Below are positions 7,072-14,200 of a stretch of DNA of 64,000 nt, one piece after another. The notes under the pieces are model-generated. The model was given only the letters and a program-made list of their open reading frames with translations, ran no database searches and was not told where the DNA came from. The position numbers and the translations under genes are program-made. How positions within the stretch are numbered: position 1 is the first letter of the stretch; the number at the start of each line of letters is the position of its first letter. The stretch lies in contig NZ_STGH01000003.1 in NCBI RefSeq assembly GCF_005222785.1, positions 186,001 to 250,000 on the forward strand, written 5' to 3'. The DNA is from Rhodobacter sp. SY28-1 (GTDB lineage: Bacteria > Pseudomonadota > Alphaproteobacteria > Rhodobacterales > Rhodobacteraceae).

Positions 7072-8328
7072 TCACGCTTCGTCGAACAGGCGGCGAAGAT
7101 AGGCGTTGCGGAACTTGCCCTCGGGGTCGAAGCTTTGCGCCAGATCACGGAAAGCCGCCAGCCGCGGCGTGCGCGACCGGATCGTGGCCGGGCTCATCGT
7201 CGTGACCTTGCCCCAATGCGGCACCGCGCCAAGGGACCCCAGATCGGCCTCGATGGGCGGCAGCACCGTCCTCACGGCGGCGCTGTCCCGTCGGAAGGTG
7301 AAGTGAAGCCCGACATAAGGCCCCCGGTTGCCGGGGCTCAGCCACAGATCGTCGGCTGCCACACTGCGCAGTTCCGATGTCATCAGGATGGGTGCCAGCC
7401 GGTCGCCATGCCTGCGCATGATGGCCACGGCCTCGGGCGCAGCGGCGCGTGGGACAAAGTATTCCGTCTGGATCTCTGCTCCGTTGCTTGGGGTAAAGCC
7501 CATGCGGAAATGCGGCAGACGCTCATGCCATGGGCCGGGGATGCCCATCTGATCCGTGCAATCCGCGCCGTCGACACCAAGAAGCGGGTGCATCTTGCGC
7601 GTCGCCGGGAGCGCTCCATGGAAGTCAGGTCTGGACGCAGCTTCGTGGTCCGCAACCCGGTCCTTCACCCAGACTGAATGTGCCGCTGCTCCGCGCCAGT
7701 CGGTGAAGACGCTGACGCTGGTGCCCGCGTCAAAGACCGCGTCGAAATCGCCCTCGATCACGGCGAAGGGCAGGCTGGTGTAGACATTCTGGCGCACCTG
7801 GTAGGTCGGCTCGATCTCCAGCGTCAGGGCCGTGACCACGCCAAGCGCGCCAAGGCTGACCACGGCACCGGCAAAGCGGTCGCCGTCCTGGTCGCGCGAC
7901 AGGCTGGCGACTTCGCCCCCGGCCGTCACGATCTCCAGCCCCGTGACCGCCGTCGCCAGGTTCCCGATGCGCGAGCCCGACCCATGCGTCGCCGTTGCCA
8001 CCGCCCCTGCGACCGAGATATGTGGCAGCGAGGCGAGGTTCTTCAGCGCCCAGCCTTCCGCATGCAGGACGGGCGCAAGCTCGCCATAGCGGATCCCGCC
8101 CTGAACCGTGACGCGCCGCCGGTCAGGGTCGATCGACAGGACCCGGTTCATGCCCTGCAGCGACAATTGCACCGCCGCGCTGTCGGCAAGGTCGTTGAAG
8201 CTGTGCCCCGACCCCAGCACCCGGACCTGACGCGCCGCCGCCACGATGGACTGGACCTCGGCCACCGTCCCCGCTGTCCGCGGGTCAGGGGCCGTGAAGA
8301 TGACGTTGCCCGCCCAGTTCGTGCGCAA
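7072..8328 (-). CDS. FAD-dependent sugar/alditol oxidase (VAO family, alditol oxidase-like)
   Basis: The 418-residue protein has the VAO/PCMH FAD-binding half with VRVLGSGHSFNDLA (residues about 35-48) and the ATATHGSGSRIGNL loop (about 110-123). The C-terminal half matches the D-arabinono-1,4-lactone oxidase domain and ends in FRNAYLRRLF. Length and the opening NWAGNVIFTA resemble Streptomyces alditol oxidase (AldO), which oxidises xylitol or sorbitol at C1 and makes H2O2. The start is a TTG with GAGG seven bases upstream; no ATG is available. It stands alone beside tRNA-Cys, so the substrate is not indicated. Gulono- or xylitol-type oxidases are alternatives. Confidence 0.82.
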   Translation of the reverse strand: MRTNWAGNVIFTAPDPRTAGTVAEVQSIVAAARQVRVLGSGHSFNDLADSAAVQLSLQGMNRVLSIDPDRRRVTVQGGIRYGELAPVLHAEGWALKNLASLPHISVAGAVATATHGSGSRIGNLATAVTGLEIVTAGGEVASLSRDQDGDRFAGAVVSLGALGVVTALTLEIEPTYQVRQNVYTSLPFAVIEGDFDAVFDAGTSVSVFTDWRGAAAHSVWVKDRVADHEAASRPDFHGALPATRKMHPLLGVDGADCTDQMGIPGPWHERLPHFRMGFTPSNGAEIQTEYFVPRAAAPEAVAIMRRHGDRLAPILMTSELRSVAADDLWLSPGNRGPYVGLHFTFRRDSAAVRTVLPPIEADLGSLGAVPHWGKVTTMSPATIRSRTPRLAAFRDLAQSFDPEGKFRNAYLRRLFDEA

Positions 8329-8493
8329 GATGGGACCTCTGGTTCCGATTCACTTGTGCCGATCTTGCATGTTCCGCGCCGGACCCGCCATCGCCATCCC
8401 CAGCCCATGGGGCTGAGGCGGTGGCGCGGGCAGGGTTGACTTGACCGGGGGGCGCGGGGATTGTCCGCTGCAGGCGCGGAAGGTTGGGCTTTG

Positions 8494-9507
8494 GTGCAGA
8501 AGATCCTCATCACCGGAACGGCCGGGTTCATCGGCTTCCACCTTGCGCAGACTCTGCTGGCTGCGGGGCACAAGGTGCACGGCTATGACGGGATGACGCC
8601 CTATTACGACGTGTCCCTGAAGCGCAAACGCCATGCGAAGCTGGCCGACCTGCCCGGCTTCACCGCCACCGAGGCGATGCTGGAGGACATGGCGACGCTG
8701 TCCCGCGTGGCCGCCGATTTCGCACCCGACGCAATCATCCACCTGGCTGCCCAGGCCGGGGTCCGCTACAGCCTGACACATCCCCGATCCTACATCGAGA
8801 TGAATTTCACTGGCAGTTTCAACGTGTTGGAGGTCGCAAAGGCGCAAGGCGTGCGTCACCTGATGATCGCCTCCACCTCATCGGTCTACGGCGCCAACCC
8901 GAAGATGCCGTTCCAGGAGACCGATCAAACCGACCACCCCCTGACCGTCTATGCAGCGACGAAGAAAGCGGTCGAGGGCTTGGCCCATTCCTACGCCCAT
9001 CTCTGGGGCCTGCCGGTTACGCTCTTCCGCTTCTTCACCGTCTACGGCTCCTGGGGCCGCCCCGACCTTGCCTATTTCAAGTTCACCAAGGCGATCCTGG
9101 AAGGCCAGCCCATCGACGTCTACAACCACGGCGAGATGTGGCGCGACTTCACCGCGGTCGAGGATCTGGTCGAAGGCGTAAGCCGTCTTCTCCCGCTTGC
9201 CCCGCCACTCCCCGGCGCGCGGGGGACCCCGGTCGAGGGCGACAGCCTGTCCCCCGTCGCGCCGCACCGGATCGTCAACGTCGGGAACACCAACAAGGTC
9301 CACCTGATGGATTTCATCCACACGCTGGAAGGCCTCCTGGGCCGCAAGGCCACTCTCAACATGATGCCGATGCAGCCTGGCGACGTGCCCGCAACCTGGG
9401 CGGATTGCTCGCTTTTGCAGCAGCTTACCGGGTTCCAGCCGCGCACCGACCTTGCCACCGGCCTCAAGCCCTTTGTCGACTGGTATCGCGACTACTACCG
9501 GGTGTAG
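8494..9507 (+). CDS. NAD-dependent epimerase, UDP-glucuronate 4-epimerase-like
   Basis: A 337-residue short-chain dehydrogenase/epimerase. It shows the NAD motif ILITGTAGFIGFHLA at the N-terminus, TSSVYGANPKMPF near residue 128 and the catalytic pair in YAATKKAVE near residue 152. The RFFTVYGSWGRPDLAYFKF region is typical of UDP-glucuronate 4-epimerases that supply UDP-galacturonate for surface polysaccharides. GTG 8494 is preferred because GGAAGG lies 10 bases upstream and the Rossmann strand begins at once; a TTG one codon earlier is possible. It is followed after 92 bases by tpa, with which it has no obvious functional link. Confidence 0.85.
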   Translation: MQKILITGTAGFIGFHLAQTLLAAGHKVHGYDGMTPYYDVSLKRKRHAKLADLPGFTATEAMLEDMATLSRVAADFAPDAIIHLAAQAGVRYSLTHPRSYIEMNFTGSFNVLEVAKAQGVRHLMIASTSSVYGANPKMPFQETDQTDHPLTVYAATKKAVEGLAHSYAHLWGLPVTLFRFFTVYGSWGRPDLAYFKFTKAILEGQPIDVYNHGEMWRDFTAVEDLVEGVSRLLPLAPPLPGARGTPVEGDSLSPVAPHRIVNVGNTNKVHLMDFIHTLEGLLGRKATLNMMPMQPGDVPATWADCSLLQQLTGFQPRTDLATGLKPFVDWYRDYYRV

Positions 9508-9510
9508 AAC

Positions 9511-9549
9511 CTGGCTATAACGGCGGCATGTGTCTGGTCCTAACGGCGA
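9511..9549 (+). promoter_or_regulatory. Direct repeats upstream of tpa, probable TauR operator
   Basis: CTGGCTATAACGGCGG (9511-9526) and CTGGTCCTAACGGCGA (9534-9549) match at 12 of 16 positions and start 23 bases apart, about two helical turns. Their first ten bases fit the direct-repeat consensus CTGGACYTAA that I recall for TauR sites in Rhodobacter capsulatus. They end 50 bases upstream of the tpa start codon, suiting an activator. Confidence 0.65.
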
Positions 9550-9599
9550 CCGGCAATATGCAGGATCATGCCGCGCAAATCGAACCGAAAGGACGAGTC

Positions 9600-10979
9600 A
9601 TGGAAGACTATGCAGGCATGAACGACATCGGCGCCGTGGTCGAGGCCGACCGCGCCCATGTCTGGCACCACCTTTCCCAGCACAAGCAGTACGAAACCGT
9701 CGACCCCCGCGTCATCGTCGAAGGCAAGGGGATGCGGGTCTGGGACGCCAAGGGCAAGGAACACATCGACGCCGTCTCCGGCGGGGTCTGGACCGTCAAC
9801 GTGGGCTATGGTCGCGAAAGCATCGCCAACGCCGTCCGCGACCAGCTGGTCAAGCTGAACTACTTCGCAGGCTCTGCCGGGTCGATCCCGGGTGCCATGT
9901 TTTCCAAGGCGCTGATCGAGAAGATGCCGGGCCTCTCCCGCGTCTACTACAACAACTCCGGGTCCGAGGCGAACGAAAAGGTCTACAAGATGGTGCGCCA
10001 GATCGCGCACCGGCACCACGGCGGGAAGAAGTGGAAGATCCTGTATCGCGACCGCGACTACCACGGCACCACCATTGCCGCGCTTGCCTCCGCCGGGCAG
10101 GACCAGCGCGCCATGCAGTATGGCCCGTTCCCCGACGGCTTCGTCCGCGTGCCGCATTGCCTGGAATATCGCAAGCAGTGGGACGTGGAAAACTACGGCC
10201 AGCGTGCCGCTGACGCCATCGAGGAAGTCATCCTGCGCGAAGGCCCCGACACCGTCGGCTGCCTGATCCTGGAACCCGTCACCGCCGGCGGCGGCGTCAT
10301 CGTCCCGCCCCAGGGCTACTGGGACCGCGTTCAGGAAATCTGCAAGAAATACAACATCCTGCTGGCGATTGACGAGGTCGTCTGCGGCGTGGGCCGCACC
10401 GGCACCTGGTTCGGCTACCAGCACTACGGCATCAAGCCCGACTTCGTGACGATGGCCAAAGGCGTCGCCTCGGGCTATGCCGCGATCTCTTGCACCGTGA
10501 CCACCGAAGCCATCTTCGAGATGTTCAAGGACGACCCCTCGGACCCGATGAGCTACTTCCGCGACATCTCCACCTTCGGCGGCTGCACCTCCGGCCCGGC
10601 GGCGGCCTTGGAGAACATGAAGATCATCGAGGAAGAGGGGCTGCTGCAGAACACCCTCGACATGGGCGACTACTGCCTTGGGAACCTGCAGGCGCTGATG
10701 GACAAGCACAAGATCATCGGCGACGTCCGCGGCAAGGGCCTGTTCCTCGGGGCCGAGCTGGTGAATGACCGCACAACCAAGGAACCCGCGCCCGAGAAGA
10801 TGGTCCAGGCCGTCGTTGCCGACTGCATGGCGCAGGGGGTGATCATCGGGGCCACGAACCGGAGCCTGCCGGGGTTGAACAACACGCTGTGCCTCAGCCC
10901 CGCGCTGATCGCGACGAAGGACGACATCGACGAGATCACCACGGCGATTGATGGCGCGCTGGGAAGGGTGTTCGGGTAG
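9600..10979 (+). CDS. tpa: Taurine--pyruvate aminotransferase
   Basis: The 459-residue protein is a class III (omega) aminotransferase. Evidence includes the PLP pocket GSEAN near residue 121, the aspartate in AIDEVVCGVGRTG (Asp258) and the Schiff-base lysine Lys287 in TMAKGVASGY. Tpa transfers the amino group of taurine to pyruvate, giving sulfoacetaldehyde and alanine. The specific call rests on context: tauR and xsc follow, as in the Rhodobacter taurine locus. ATG 9600 has GAAAGGA seven bases upstream; a longer open frame begins inside the upstream epimerase gene and is not credible. A perfect hairpin lies just after the stop. Expected to be induced by TauR through the repeats at 9511-9549. 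Confidence 0.93.
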   Translation: MEDYAGMNDIGAVVEADRAHVWHHLSQHKQYETVDPRVIVEGKGMRVWDAKGKEHIDAVSGGVWTVNVGYGRESIANAVRDQLVKLNYFAGSAGSIPGAMFSKALIEKMPGLSRVYYNNSGSEANEKVYKMVRQIAHRHHGGKKWKILYRDRDYHGTTIAALASAGQDQRAMQYGPFPDGFVRVPHCLEYRKQWDVENYGQRAADAIEEVILREGPDTVGCLILEPVTAGGGVIVPPQGYWDRVQEICKKYNILLAIDEVVCGVGRTGTWFGYQHYGIKPDFVTMAKGVASGYAAISCTVTTEAIFEMFKDDPSDPMSYFRDISTFGGCTSGPAAALENMKIIEEEGLLQNTLDMGDYCLGNLQALMDKHKIIGDVRGKGLFLGAELVNDRTTKEPAPEKMVQAVVADCMAQGVIIGATNRSLPGLNNTLCLSPALIATKDDIDEITTAIDGALGRVFG

Positions 10980-11001
10980 GCACTGAGGCCCTTTGCCGCT
11001 T

Positions 11002-11033
11002 GGGGAAGATGTGCGGTGGTGCACATCTTCCCC
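11002..11033. terminator. Perfect 13-bp hairpin between convergent tpa and the Hint gene
   Basis: GGGGAAGATGTGC (11002-11014) is perfectly complementary to 11021-11033, with a six-base loop. No T tract follows on either strand. It sits between converging genes, so it probably ends or protects both transcripts. Confidence 0.65.
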
Positions 11034-11053
11034 GTGGGGACTGATATACCGGC

Positions 11054-12085
11054 TCAGCCTTTCCCAGAAGCCAGGCGCAGCTGCTGTCGTGGTGCCTCTG
11101 TCTGATCAGTTGCTGGCTTCTTCCAACCAAACATCCGGTCAATCAAGACTCGGGCTTCGAACTCGCGGAGTAGCATCCTCGCCCGTTCCATTCTCGTGTC
11201 AGAGCGGTTGGCCAGCTCGGGAAAGATCGCCAACACTTCGGCACGGGCCTCCGATCCGATTGATGCAAGTGTCTGTTCGCCCAGATACAGGCTTTCAACC
11301 TCTGCACCTTCTGCCAGAATTATTGCGTGCAGATCCAGCAGGATATGGCAGTAGGTGATTTCGTCACACTCTGCATCAACCCGTACGGTTGTGCCGTTCA
11401 CAAAATGCTTTGCTGCGACAAGCACTTCCGATTCTCCGAACAGCAAGCTGGCAAATCGGTCGCGCAGAAGAATTGCGTGTTGCGGAGATACGGTCAGTGG
11501 CCAACGCGGAACCCCGTCACCCAAAGAGCCGGCGTCAAAGTGAATCGGGCGGAACTTCTCCAGCAAGGGGCTGTCAACGAACCGCAGCTGCTGCTTGCCG
11601 ATCCAGCGCACTGGCTGCAGTCCGGCGCCGCGTGTGACCACAAGGTCGCCCAATTGCAGGTCCCCTGCCTTCACCCACCCCTTGCTGGTTTTGACCCGGG
11701 TGTCGACGGTCAGGCAGACGGGCAGGCCAACCGGATTGGGGAAGATCAGGGGCACTGACACACTGATGACCTCGGCACCGGGTGGCAGGCCCGGATACAC
11801 GATGTACACGTCGTCGAAGAGCCCATCTTCGACGACGATTCTAACTGGCGTAATGCTCAGCTCGACAACAAGGCCACCGACATTTGCAATGATGATCTGC
11901 GGCCCTATTGCGGCCTCAACCGAGTTGATTACGACCGGGCTGCCATTGATCAAGGCGGATTGGCCGCCGGGATTGATATCGGGAACCTCGAAAGTTCCGT
12001 CATTTGTATCGGTCAACGTTAACGTTGCAACGCCAGAGCCAATCGCGATTACCGGAGTAAATAATGCGTATGACTGAGTAGCCAT
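11054..12085 (-). CDS. Hint-domain protein (Hedgehog/intein type)
   Basis: The 343-residue protein has an N-terminal beta-rich region (residues 1-125) and a Hint domain from about residue 130. The Hint domain opens with CLTVDTRVKTSKGWVKAGDLQLGDLVVTRG and contains the block B-like VSPQHAILLR near residue 207. The Cys in LPVCLTVDT is the expected autoprocessing nucleophile. Hint-domain proteins of this layout are common in Rhodobacterales, often on secreted or repeat-rich proteins; their role is mostly unknown. The gene is convergent with tpa and preceded by an A+T-rich stretch, and it separates tpa from tauR. Codon use is less G+C-biased than its neighbours, suggesting later acquisition. Confidence 0.85.
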   Translation of the reverse strand: MATQSYALFTPVIAIGSGVATLTLTDTNDGTFEVPDINPGGQSALINGSPVVINSVEAAIGPQIIIANVGGLVVELSITPVRIVVEDGLFDDVYIVYPGLPPGAEVISVSVPLIFPNPVGLPVCLTVDTRVKTSKGWVKAGDLQLGDLVVTRGAGLQPVRWIGKQQLRFVDSPLLEKFRPIHFDAGSLGDGVPRWPLTVSPQHAILLRDRFASLLFGESEVLVAAKHFVNGTTVRVDAECDEITYCHILLDLHAIILAEGAEVESLYLGEQTLASIGSEARAEVLAIFPELANRSDTRMERARMLLREFEARVLIDRMFGWKKPATDQTEAPRQQLRLASGKG

Positions 12086-12537
12086 AGGCCCTCCTTCAAA
12101 TCATGGTTTCACTGTGTTGATGGAATCACTATACCCGAGGTTGAGTATTATCACAACGAATTGCGCCAAGATAATTGTGATATGATCTGCAAGTATTGGA
12201 AAAATATTAATATTTTTGTCTGCTCGGCAAATGTATGTGAATCGAAGTTGACACAGCCATCTGTCAGCCGATTTTCGGATTTGGGCGAGAGGCGGGCGAT
12301 TCAATTTTGACGAAATCAACAGTGAAACATGTCATTCTAGACGATTGCTTCCGCGTACTGACCGGTTCCATGGGCGAACGGCGCGGGAAAGCCCAAAACT
12401 CAGTGTGTAAATGTAGTCTGACACCAAATTCACATATAAATATAACAATTTGAAACGTGGGGCTCACGCATTGCGTTGCATCATAAGGCGCGCGAAAGCG
12501 CACCTTCTCTCACGACTGACCCGACATGGGTAGCCCC
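12086..12537. other. A+T-rich intergenic region upstream of the Hint gene
   Basis: From about 12100 to 12460 the sequence is clearly richer in A+T than the rest of the window, with runs such as AAAAATATTAATATTTTT near 12200. Short open frames occur but none has a ribosome binding site or familiar sequence. It likely carries the Hint gene promoter and may mark an insertion boundary between tpa and tauR. Confidence 0.5.
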
Positions 12538-12594
12538 CGAACGCCTGACAGAGCGCCCGACGCATGCCAGACGGATGCCAGACGCATTCCAGAC
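12538..12594 (+). repeat. Five tandem 11-12-bp repeats upstream of tauR
   Basis: Three contiguous 11-mers, GCATGCCAGAC, GGATGCCAGAC and GCATTCCAGAC, occupy 12562-12594. Two weaker 12-base units ending GCCTGAC and GCCCGAC lie at 12538-12561. The shared GAC ends fall at 12549, 12561, 12572, 12583 and 12594, so the core recurs once per helical turn. In reverse orientation each strong unit reads GTCTGG, resembling the CTGG of TauR sites. They lie 61 bases upstream of tauR and may be an autoregulatory array. Confidence 0.65.
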
Positions 12595-12655
12595 ACCGCG
12601 AAATCCCGGATTCCGCCCCGTTGATCCAGTGCGCGGAACCCCCTAATCTGGACTC

Positions 12656-14113
12656 ATGGCCACCATCCCCGTCGAAGCTTTCTACCTGACCCCAGGGGCC
12701 ACTGGGTCCCTGCAACAGCAGATCCGCGCGATGGTCACGCAGGGCATCCTCACGGGGCGCTTTCGCCCCGCCGCCAGGATGCCGTCGTCGCGGGGGCTGG
12801 CAGAACACCTCGGGGTCAGCCGGATCACCGTGACGCTCGCCTACGCCGACCTCGTCTCCTCGGACTACCTCACGGCGCAAGGTAGGTCGGGCTACTTCGT
12901 CTCGGACACCGCCCCCCTCGCGCCCGAATTCCCACAGTCCGAACCCCGCGCGGAAGCCATCGATTTCAAGGGCTTGACGCAAGGCCGCTTCACCCTTGTC
13001 CCCAAGGTCGAACGGCCCGAGGATTGGGACCGCTACCCCTATCCCTTCATCTACGGCCAAGCCGACCCGACGCTGTTCGACCACCAGAACTGGCGGCAAT
13101 GCGCCCTCCGCGCGCTCGGCAAGCGGGACTTCGCGGCGCTGACGACCGACTATTACGAACGCGACGACCCCCTGCTGATTCAGGAGCTTCTCCGCACCAT
13201 CCTCCCCCGGCGGGGCATCGCGGCGCGCGAGGATGAGGTGCTGCTGACGATGGGTGCCCAGAACGCCCTCTGGATCGCCGCCAATGCGCTCCTGTCCCCC
13301 GGTCGCCGCGCGGTGGTCGAAAACCCCGGCTACCCCGCCTGGCGCGCCATTGTCGCGGCCACCGGAGCCACCGCCGTCCCGGTAGATGTCGACGCCCAAG
13401 GCCTGCCGCCGCAAGTGCTTGACGCGGATGTGGTTTTCACCACCCCCTCGCACCAGTGCCCCACCAACGCCACCATGCCGGTGGACCGCCGCGTGGCGCT
13501 GCTGGAGGCCGCCGAGGCCAAGCGCTTCGTCATCATCGAGGACGACTACGAATTCGAGATGTCCTTCCTGAAACCCGTCGCCCCCGCACTGAAGTCGCTC
13601 GACCGTGGGGGCAGGGTGATCTACGCCGGAAGCTTCTCGAAATCCGTCTTCCCCGGCCTGCGCCTTGGCTACCTTGTCGGCCCCCCCGGCTTCATCGCCG
13701 AGGCGCGCGCCCTGCGGGGCCTGATGCTGAAGCACCCGCCCGGCCACATCCAGCGGACGATGGCTTATTTCCTGGGCCTCGGCCACTACGACGCGCTGGT
13801 CAACCGGATGAAGAACGCCTACCGCCGCCGCCGCCAGGTCATGGCCGAGGCCATTTCGGCCGAAGGCCTGACCGTGGCCGGGCAGGGCGGCTTTGGCGGA
13901 TCGAGCTTCTGGATGCGCGCGCCCGAAGGGGTGGACGCCGAACAACTGGCGCTAGCCTTGCGCACCGAAGGCGTCCTCATCGAACCCGGCCGCGCCTTCT
14001 TTGCCGGGGACGGACCCCGCAATTTCTACCGCCTCGCCTATTCCTCCATCGCCCCGCAGCGCATCCCCGAGGGTGTGGCGCGGATCGCGAAAGCGCTGGC
14101 CTTAGCGGGCTGA
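12656..14113 (+). CDS. tauR: MocR-type (GntR/aminotransferase) regulator of taurine genes
   Basis: A 485-residue MocR-family protein. An N-terminal winged helix (about residues 15-85, with QQQIRAMVTQGILTGRF and MPSSRGLAEHLGVSRITVTLAYADL) is fused to a fold-type I aminotransferase domain (about 120-485). The PLP lysine is in AGSFSKSVFPGLRLGY. TauR activates taurine utilisation genes, with taurine or a PLP adduct as likely inducer. Its placement directly before xsc, with tpa nearby, reproduces the tpa-tauR-xsc order known from Rhodobacter capsulatus. The xsc gene follows after 87 bases that carry their own CTGG repeats, so xsc may be expressed both with tauR and separately. Confidence 0.93.
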   Translation: MATIPVEAFYLTPGATGSLQQQIRAMVTQGILTGRFRPAARMPSSRGLAEHLGVSRITVTLAYADLVSSDYLTAQGRSGYFVSDTAPLAPEFPQSEPRAEAIDFKGLTQGRFTLVPKVERPEDWDRYPYPFIYGQADPTLFDHQNWRQCALRALGKRDFAALTTDYYERDDPLLIQELLRTILPRRGIAAREDEVLLTMGAQNALWIAANALLSPGRRAVVENPGYPAWRAIVAATGATAVPVDVDAQGLPPQVLDADVVFTTPSHQCPTNATMPVDRRVALLEAAEAKRFVIIEDDYEFEMSFLKPVAPALKSLDRGGRVIYAGSFSKSVFPGLRLGYLVGPPGFIAEARALRGLMLKHPPGHIQRTMAYFLGLGHYDALVNRMKNAYRRRRQVMAEAISAEGLTVAGQGGFGGSSFWMRAPEGVDAEQLALALRTEGVLIEPGRAFFAGDGPRNFYRLAYSSIAPQRIPEGVARIAKALALAG

Positions 14114-14119
14114 TGAAAC

Positions 14120-14172
14120 TGGCCCTAAGGCCGGGCCCGCCGCAGGGATAGGTTGCACGCAACTGGCCTTAT
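14120..14172 (+). promoter_or_regulatory. Direct repeats upstream of xsc, probable TauR sites
   Basis: CTGGCCCTAA at 14120-14129 and CTGGCCTTAT at 14163-14172 match the ten-base motif seen before tpa. Their starts are 43 bases apart, close to four helical turns. They fill the 87-base gap between tauR and xsc, suggesting TauR control of xsc. Confidence 0.6.
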
Positions 14173-14200
14173 CGGGCCGCATGGGACATGGAGTAGCGCG

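Noticed and set aside
8461-8493. TTG start 33 bases upstream of the epimerase GTG
   Set aside because: The added residues (SAAGAEGWAL) are not typical of the family and GTG 8494 has a better placed GGAAGG.
12101-12319. 72-codon frame in the A+T-rich gap, and TTGAC-N3-ATCAA at 12307-12319
   Set aside because: The frame lacks a ribosome binding site and familiar sequence. The dyad has a three-base spacer where FNR sites need four.
12538-12594. CRISPR array
   Set aside because: Units are contiguous and only 11-12 bases long, without spacers or cas genes; they fit an operator array.
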